Source: a virus
Length of the DNA stretch: 64,000 nucleotides
Strand: one strand, 5' to 3'
IMG/VR virus record: IMGVR_UViG_3300031857_000002
Coordinates: 186,001-250,000 of that record
A program made the position numbers and the translations under genes. How positions within the stretch are numbered: the stretch's first letter is position 1; each line of letters opens with the position of its first letter. Positions 58,896-64,000 of this stretch are shown piece by piece. The notes beneath the pieces were generated by a model, which saw nothing but the letters and a program-made list of their open reading frames with translations, was not told where the DNA came from and made no database searches.

Positions 58896-60854
58896 CCGGC
58901 ACCAGTTGCCTTGTTTTTCCCAGTTGAGTTTGAATCCGTAATGAAACCCATCCATGGTGGGGTTGCCATTGGGTCCGTTGCCTTTAAGGTCATAGTCAAA
59001 AACTGCATGCCAGTCACCTTGAGCATCAATTTTAAACTGGTGTCTAGCTCGGTATTCTGTGTACTGATCGTTGGGACACTTGTCAGGACCAAACTCGGCC
59101 ATGTCCAAGTCAGGATCAAACCGCAGATCAATTTCAAATGCACCCACGGCCAAGTGCAACACTCTCAACAAAGGCCATATCTCGTTGATCAAACTGTCAG
59201 CTACAGGATTGATAGATGTTTTGATAATATCATAATCAAAATTGTCATCGTAAGGGATCATGTCTTGAATGCTGTCAGGCTGGTAGGTCAGTGTGTAGTG
59301 ATTTTCTACCCCAGCTCTTTCTTGGGCATAGTAAATATGCTCAGACACACTACCATTGTATCCAGGCATATGTCGGCGAAGATGATTCAGCAGGATGTTT
59401 ACTGTTTTGTATCTTACCAGGCGATGTATGATTGTGTTGGTGTAGTCTTCTGTGACCCAGTGTGCGGCATAGTGCCCATGACTCATACCAAACTTTTCAC
59501 GCTCGTTGTGCAAGGGCGTATCAAGGTTTACGTTGCATACTGTAAAACTCCAGCCGTTGAGACTGGTTTTTCTTGTGCGCCACAGCAGAGTCATTGTGTG
59601 TGCCATGTCTACTGGCTGTTCACCAGGAAACCCCACAAACCAGTTGGAATGTGCCTGTATGCCCACCTTGGTCATGTCAAACAAGTTTTGCTCTATGTGT
59701 TCAATTTTGACATTTTTCTTCATGAGATCCAGCACTTTTTGTGAACCAGATTCAATGCCCAAATTTAACACATTGCACCCACCATCTTTGAGGTCTTGTA
59801 AATATTCAATGTCCATGCGTCCGTCACATCGGGCATAGCCTAGCCAGGCTATTTTGATATCACGCTCTACTAGACCCCGGGAAAATGCACGTAGTTCTTT
59901 GAGATTGCCATTGACCAAGCTGTCAATAAACCACACCGCTTCTATGCCATAGGTACGATACTGATATTCAATCTCGTCCACAATGTTGCCTGCAAGACGT
60001 CCACGATAACGCCAGAATGTGGTTTCACTGCAGAACTGGCACTTGGCCACACACCCGCGACTGATCTCAGAACTAACGCCTGTGCCCATGCTGTACAGGC
60101 TCAAGTCAAAGTCCGAATAGTCAGGCCAGGGCATACTGTCAAGATCTACTCGCACAGCCTTGTCATGGTACAACACACGTTCAGGAATCTCAATACCTGC
60201 TTCGTGCTTTTCCAGAATGTCTAAGAAGATCAACTCACCTTCACCTACCACAAGATGATTGTATAGTTCGGGCTCTTTGACTTTTTCCTGGATGGCTTGC
60301 GGGCCACCGCCAATGATTTTTACCGCGGGCAGGAGTTGTTTAATTTCACGTATGATCCAGTTGGTGCAGTCATTGTTGGTGTAGTATAGAGTAAAGCCTA
60401 TGATATCTGGGGCAAATGCCACAATCTTGTCCACCCATTCGCGTAGGCAAGGCTCAATGATGTGATGCACCTGCTCGTGATAACACATGCTCCACTTCCA
60501 ATCAAGATATCCATCCCACAAGGTTTTGTCTGTGGCTTGGTAGGCAGCAATGTTGATATCGAACGCTCGAGTAGCAAATCCACTGCCTTTGGCAAGAGCT
60601 GTTAATCTAGCCACATTATACGGAGCAATGTATGCACCCCACTCAGGTGCAATCACCATGGCCACTCGTGTGCGACGTGTGACTTCAGGTTGATTCAGCA
60701 CCACTGCTGTGACGTTCTTTTGTGAGACAGGCCTGCTCAACTCTTTCATGACTTCAAGCATCACAAGATGCTTGTCGTCGGTTACAGATATTTCTTGTTC
60801 TGCAGGAGCAGGAGTATTGCTACTTTGTATAGCAATAATTTTTGGTATGGTCAT
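58878..60854 (-). CDS. B12-binding-type radical SAM enzyme
   Basis: The 658-residue protein has an N-terminal B12-binding-like Rossmann domain (~60-215, VAFAPDIIGFTLYY, KIIGGGPQA, VVGEGE), then a radical SAM domain with RGCVAKCQFC (C268, C272, C275), FIDSLVNG, LNLGIESGS and a long C-terminal extension (~500-658). The usual DxHxxG cobalamin motif is not obvious. Related enzymes catalyse methylations or thiomethylations; the substrate is unknown. It is the largest enzyme in the right arm. Confidence 0.85.
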   Translation of the reverse strand: MTIPKIIAIQSSNTPAPAEQEISVTDDKHLVMLEVMKELSRPVSQKNVTAVVLNQPEVTRRTRVAMVIAPEWGAYIAPYNVARLTALAKGSGFATRAFDINIAAYQATDKTLWDGYLDWKWSMCYHEQVHHIIEPCLREWVDKIVAFAPDIIGFTLYYTNNDCTNWIIREIKQLLPAVKIIGGGPQAIQEKVKEPELYNHLVVGEGELIFLDILEKHEAGIEIPERVLYHDKAVRVDLDSMPWPDYSDFDLSLYSMGTGVSSEISRGCVAKCQFCSETTFWRYRGRLAGNIVDEIEYQYRTYGIEAVWFIDSLVNGNLKELRAFSRGLVERDIKIAWLGYARCDGRMDIEYLQDLKDGGCNVLNLGIESGSQKVLDLMKKNVKIEHIEQNLFDMTKVGIQAHSNWFVGFPGEQPVDMAHTMTLLWRTRKTSLNGWSFTVCNVNLDTPLHNEREKFGMSHGHYAAHWVTEDYTNTIIHRLVRYKTVNILLNHLRRHMPGYNGSVSEHIYYAQERAGVENHYTLTYQPDSIQDMIPYDDNFDYDIIKTSINPVADSLINEIWPLLRVLHLAVGAFEIDLRFDPDLDMAEFGPDKCPNDQYTEYRARHQFKIDAQGDWHAVFDYDLKGNGPNGNPTMDGFHYGFKLNWEKQGNWCRLTEYS

Positions 60855-60862
60855 ACCAATAC

Positions 60863-61087
60863 TTATTCACGGAACTTTTTATTCCCGAATTCTTTGTTCA
60901 CATAGTACTGAATCAGTCTGCGCTGGATCATGGTCACCAAGTCACCATTGTCATCTTCTATGAGAAATCTCACAGGGCAGTTGCCCCATTTGGCACTGGC
61001 GTTGAATTCAGCAAACCAAGTGCGGTGGTCCTTGTTGGCAGGATCAAACACCACGAAGGGGCGACTGTGTAATGCTAAACGGCTCAT
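60863..61087 (-). CDS. Small conserved phage protein
   Basis: The 74-residue protein contains FVVFDPANKDHRTWFAEF and GNCPVRFLIEDDNGDLV, a pattern common in aquatic phages, function unknown. It overlaps the upstream gene by 4 nt. Confidence 0.65.
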   Translation of the reverse strand: MSRLALHSRPFVVFDPANKDHRTWFAEFNASAKWGNCPVRFLIEDDNGDLVTMIQRRLIQYYVNKEFGNKKFRE

Positions 61088-61659
61088 TTATTAACTCCAA
61101 AAAATTCATAATGTTTACCCAAGGTCCACGTGTGTGGATCTGCGATTGCTTGCCCATTAAACGTTTCATACTGGGCACTAAACACTCCGGTGTAGCGATC
61201 AAAAAAGTTCCAATAACTCGGAGTCTTGTTATTGAACCCACTCTTGCTCAATTGAGCATCGTGTTCTTTGCTGATCAAACAGGTTGGGGGATTCATGGCC
61301 TGTTTGATACTGATGCGGTCTTGTATTAGTAAATCTCGTATGCGACTCTGCGGAATCATGTGCTCAAATATACAATTGGCAAGATCCACGCCAACTTCGC
61401 GATAGTGAGATCCTATGCTGCCTTCAATGGTATAACCATGTCCTCTACGTAGATACAAGTCAATGCCGTCACGAATTAGTCGAGCACGTTGATCCAGCAC
61501 AGTTAAATTCTTGTACATTTCTACCAGTCTCGACACTTCGCCACGAACAAACTCTTCGGTAATGCGATAAGCATCCTGGTTGCGTTCCACCATGACCTGT
61601 CGATAATTGATTTCTTCAAAGCCTTCGACTGACTCTTTAAGTTGGTCAATCTTGTTCAT
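61084..61659 (-). CDS. Hypothetical protein, possible nuclease-like
   Basis: The 191-residue protein has a helical N-terminal half, a RRGHGYTIEGSIGSHYREVG region and a C-terminal IFEHMIP ... LISKEHDAQLSKSG segment with clustered His, Glu and Asp. This faintly resembles HNH-type or restriction-like folds, but I cannot assign a family. It is coupled to a ParB-like gene upstream, as are some modification-system genes. Confidence 0.55.
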   Translation of the reverse strand: MNKIDQLKESVEGFEEINYRQVMVERNQDAYRITEEFVRGEVSRLVEMYKNLTVLDQRARLIRDGIDLYLRRGHGYTIEGSIGSHYREVGVDLANCIFEHMIPQSRIRDLLIQDRISIKQAMNPPTCLISKEHDAQLSKSGFNNKTPSYWNFFDRYTGVFSAQYETFNGQAIADPHTWTLGKHYEFFGVNK

Positions 61660-62762
61660 GGTGCGACCTTAGGTGCCTTGTATAACTTAGAATGGTTGGG
61701 AATTAGTGTACCATCAACCCACAGCCCTTTGTCAAGCTCAAAGTCAGCACCGTCGCTGGGAATAGACAGTGCGCCGCCGTTGAGTTTGTACACTTCTCGC
61801 ATGAACTTGAACATACCTTCGGGCACGTTCCAGGTGTTGCTACGACTGATCCATTTGGCATGCCGACTTGCTGATGTTTCCACGTGCTCACTGTTGGCAA
61901 AACTCTGTGACACACCCTTACAAACCTGTAGCATCCAGTCCCGGGGCATTTTCTTGCCCAAGCTGTTGACCACAGTATTCATGTGATACAGGCCAATGTA
62001 AATGCCGTTTTGAATTTTAGATTGCTTGGGCCAAGTTTTGATAATGGCTTCAAGAATCTGTCCGGCTACTTTACCAGTTTTATCTGCGCCCATGGGCTTG
62101 TAAGCATAGTCAAAGTGACTCATGTAAAAGTCTTGACGCTCGGCAGTAGGAATCATTTCTGGTTTTTCTACCAGGTCAATCTTGAGACGATTAAACTGTT
62201 CTTGTAGGTTGTAGGCCGGAATAGTTTCCTCGTCCTGTACACCCAAGGTGTACAAACGAATGTTGTTGCGGTGGAAATCTGGCTTGCCAATTTTCTTGAC
62301 CACACTGTTGCTGGTGCGGAATGCGTAGCTGGGAAATTTAGGATCATCGTCCACAACCACAGTGACATAGATCTCGTCAAAGCCCAGGATGGCCAGGGTC
62401 ACACAACGATGTTGGGCATCGTACACAAACAGTCGTTTGAACTTGTAAATGTGTTTGACAGTATCTACCAGTTCTACCAAATCTGGGTAGGTGTTACAAG
62501 CCGCTGGCTGGCAGATGCGATTGTCCCACTTGGCCAGTAGTGCCAAAATTGTTTTGATAATGACGTCTCGTTGTACTTCGTAGTCAATCCAGATAATTGA
62601 TACGGGTACCCGGATTCCGCCTAATGGGAATCCATATCCTGAGTTAAAAACACGGCTTCGCAGTTGTGCGAGTTGTTGGTCAGTGACGCCATGTTCGTTC
62701 TTGAGCTTGTCAAGAATTTCTACAGCAACATCTGACAGAGAGCGCGAAATTCGCTTTATCAT
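61656..62762 (-). CDS. ParB/DGQHR-like protein
   Basis: The 368-residue protein has an N-terminal region similar to ParB-N/DGQHR domains: SIIWIDYEVQRDVI, WDNRICQPAACNTYPD, LFVYDAQHRCVTLAILG, with AQHR in place of GQHR. The C-terminal half is helical. Such proteins bind DNA or act in modification systems. A long leader with a small hairpin separates it from its promoter. Confidence 0.7.
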   Translation of the reverse strand: MIKRISRSLSDVAVEILDKLKNEHGVTDQQLAQLRSRVFNSGYGFPLGGIRVPVSIIWIDYEVQRDVIIKTILALLAKWDNRICQPAACNTYPDLVELVDTVKHIYKFKRLFVYDAQHRCVTLAILGFDEIYVTVVVDDDPKFPSYAFRTSNSVVKKIGKPDFHRNNIRLYTLGVQDEETIPAYNLQEQFNRLKIDLVEKPEMIPTAERQDFYMSHFDYAYKPMGADKTGKVAGQILEAIIKTWPKQSKIQNGIYIGLYHMNTVVNSLGKKMPRDWMLQVCKGVSQSFANSEHVETSASRHAKWISRSNTWNVPEGMFKFMREVYKLNGGALSIPSDGADFELDKGLWVDGTLIPNHSKLYKAPKVAP

Positions 62763-62812
62763 ATGTGAGTTCCAAGTTGGTTAATAATGTGTAGCGTTAG
62801 GCTACATGATGA
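62763..62812 (-). promoter_or_regulatory. 5' leader with stem-loop
   Basis: In the transcript, GTAGC and GCTAC pair around a CTAAC loop (62791-62805 in plus coordinates), directly below the promoter. It might affect mRNA stability or translation. Confidence 0.45.
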
Positions 62813-62841
62813 ATTATACTTGAACTAGGAATTGTTGTCAA
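62813..62841 (-). promoter_or_regulatory. Perfect-consensus sigma-70 promoter
   Basis: TTGACA, 17 bp, TATAAT; the -35 overlaps the stop of the methyltransferase gene. It drives the ParB-like gene and those below. Confidence 0.85.
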
Positions 62842-63737
62842 GCAGTTTCGTACTCAAATAATCTCTCAGCAGGAGGTGCGTTATCATAGTGATCCTCAAT
62901 GCGACGACGACTGATATCAACATAGTGCTGGCTCATGTCAATTCCAACAAAGTTACAGCCTTCTTTTAAAGAACCAATGCCAGTGGATCCAGATCCCATA
63001 AACGGATCTAGTACTAGGCCGCCTTTTGGGGCATATACCCTGGCCAAGTATCTCATGAGGTCAATGGGTTTGGGAGTGGGATGGTCATTGTATTCGCCTC
63101 GTTCCTTGCGTGTGGCACGTGGCGCATAAAAGTATTTTTGGTGGTCAGGTTCATCAAAGTGGCCAATAATATTACTAGGGTATCTGCCGTTGGGGTTGGC
63201 ATCTTCAGTTTCTTTCACAGCCTGTTCAGATGCCTTGGCTACGTCACCACCAAATGCTCTACGTTTGCTACCGCCCTTGACCCAACCTGTAGGAGGCTTG
63301 CCGTCCCACGGCACCCGTGTTGTAGTTGTATTAATTTGACCACATCCCCATTTCTCAAAGTTGGCTTTGATAGATCCTTCTAGTGGCTTTTGTGCTACAA
63401 AGATAGGTTCGTGTGCGGGTTTGAGTCGATTGGCTTTGGCCATCTTGGTAGTGACCATCCATACCACCATGTCAAGTGGTCGGAAGCCTGCATCCTCAAC
63501 GTTCACTGCCATACGGTGATAGAATTCTGGAGCACAGAATGACAACACAAACGCACCCGGCTTGAGCACTCGGTAAACTTCCTGCCAAGTTTCAACTGGT
63601 GGCACGTCATGATCCCAACCTACACCAGCAATTTCCATTCCGTAAGGTGGATCCGTGATGCAGGCGTCAATAGAATTTTCTGCCATGGTTTGCATGGCTG
63701 TGATGTTGTTGGAGCAGATTAAGTTGTATGTGTTCAT
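62838..63737 (-). CDS. DNA N6-adenine/N4-cytosine methyltransferase
   Basis: The 299-residue protein has DPPYG at 29-33 (motif IV) near the N-terminus and LDPFMGSGSTG near residue 248 (motif I), the order of the beta class (N6_N4_Mtase). HPTPKPIDLMRYL also fits. It would protect phage DNA or alter regulation; the target sequence cannot be predicted. TAAATA ends 4 nt before its ATG. Confidence 0.9.
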   Translation of the reverse strand: MNTYNLICSNNITAMQTMAENSIDACITDPPYGMEIAGVGWDHDVPPVETWQEVYRVLKPGAFVLSFCAPEFYHRMAVNVEDAGFRPLDMVVWMVTTKMAKANRLKPAHEPIFVAQKPLEGSIKANFEKWGCGQINTTTTRVPWDGKPPTGWVKGGSKRRAFGGDVAKASEQAVKETEDANPNGRYPSNIIGHFDEPDHQKYFYAPRATRKERGEYNDHPTPKPIDLMRYLARVYAPKGGLVLDPFMGSGSTGIGSLKEGCNFVGIDMSQHYVDISRRRIEDHYDNAPPAERLFEYETA

Positions 63738-63741
63738 ATGT

Positions 63742-63747
63742 TATTTA
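63742..63747 (-). promoter_or_regulatory. Late-promoter-like TAAATA element
   Basis: The core is 4 nt before the methyltransferase ATG and overlaps the end of the preceding gene. Confidence 0.3.
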
Positions 63748-63996
63748 CAGATTTTTAAGAATGTTGATTACATTTTGTTCACGGCGGGTACGATCAAGAC
63801 CGTTGCAGGTCTTTCTGTACCAATCATTGTTGCCTTTGCCCCATCCAACGATACCTCGCAAACTAGGTCGGCTGGCACATTCTTGAACATCTTTGTCATA
63901 CCCATCAACGGTGCGAATTTCTTTCACAAACTCGGCGTACTTTGCTAAAACTTTGTTGTAGTAATTGTAGGTTTTGTCATTCATCAGGTCTGCCAT
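63745..63996 (-). CDS. Small hypothetical protein
   Basis: The 83-residue protein starts at ATG 63996 (a second ATG lies four codons in). It is basic and polar, with NNDWYRKTCNGLDRTRR near its end. No family recognised. The sequence upstream is outside the window. Confidence 0.5.
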   Translation of the reverse strand: MADLMNDKTYNYYNKVLAKYAEFVKEIRTVDGYDKDVQECASRPSLRGIVGWGKGNNDWYRKTCNGLDRTRREQNVINILKNL

Positions 63997-64000
63997 TTGA

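Noticed and set aside
1-64000. Lysogeny genes or attachment sites
   Set aside because: No integrase, repressor or excisionase-type gene, and no paired direct repeats next to a tRNA were found.

Overview
The window looks like part of the genome of a lytic tailed phage of the T4-like myovirus type that infects a Gram-negative bacterium. The evidence is a T4-type clamp-loader ATPase, a GroES/gp31-like co-chaperonin, PhoH, large repeat-rich tail fibres, GH19 endolysin with nested Rz/Rz1 spanins, and T4-like late-promoter octamers (core TAAATA). About 80 genes are packed tightly, mostly with ATGA or TAATG overlaps. Nearly all lie on the minus strand; only five (19539, 23752, 30759, 32378, 46879) are on the plus strand. 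I see no tRNA, rRNA, integrase, insertion sequence or CRISPR array. A Bug/TctC-type binding protein gives a weak hint of a beta-proteobacterial host, but that is inference.

Layout. 1-9.1 kb: the N-terminal 1317 residues of a giant multi-enzyme protein (nucleotidyltransferase, HExxH peptidase, amidoligase), a glycosyltransferase, a radical SAM protein, a HIGH-type nucleotidylyltransferase and small proteins. 9.1-12.2 kb: ClpA-like unfoldase and DnaJ. 12.3-17.0 kb: a lysis region (holin-like, DUF4337-like, GH19, kinase-like, Rz/Rz1) interleaved with two LamG-like proteins. 17.1-25.4 kb: an accessory metabolism/modification cluster (amidinotransferase, APS-kinase/nucleotidylyltransferase fusion, several sulfotransferase-like proteins, SGNH hydrolase, 2OG oxygenase, methyltransferase, Bug protein). 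25.4-30.6 kb: probable head-associated proteins with short N-terminal leaders resembling T4 capsid-targeting sequences. 30.8-37.7 kb: PhoH, HAD phosphatase, more SGNH and sulfotransferase-like proteins, clamp loader, GroES, a DnaE-like fragment. 37.8-49.6 kb: five large tail-fibre or adhesin genes. 49.5-64 kb: IscA, superoxide dismutase, IF-1, NAD synthetase, a SleB-like hydrolase, many small conserved proteins, a B12-type radical SAM enzyme, a ParB-like protein and a DNA methyltransferase.

Regulation can be read directly. Fifteen minus-strand promoters have near-consensus sigma-70 boxes with exactly 17-bp spacing, concentrated at 51.8-62.8 kb and at chaperone genes; these are probably early promoters. 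TAAATA motifs precede structural and accessory genes and are probably late. In both classes many -10 elements end only 4-8 nt before the start codon, predicting leaderless mRNAs.

The most interesting candidates for something undescribed are: (i) proteins that may be carried in the capsid and injected, including a kinase-like protein and possibly a superoxide dismutase; (ii) the sulfotransferase/SGNH/amidinotransferase cluster; and (iii) a host-support set of NadE, IF-1, IscA, SOD and ClpA.
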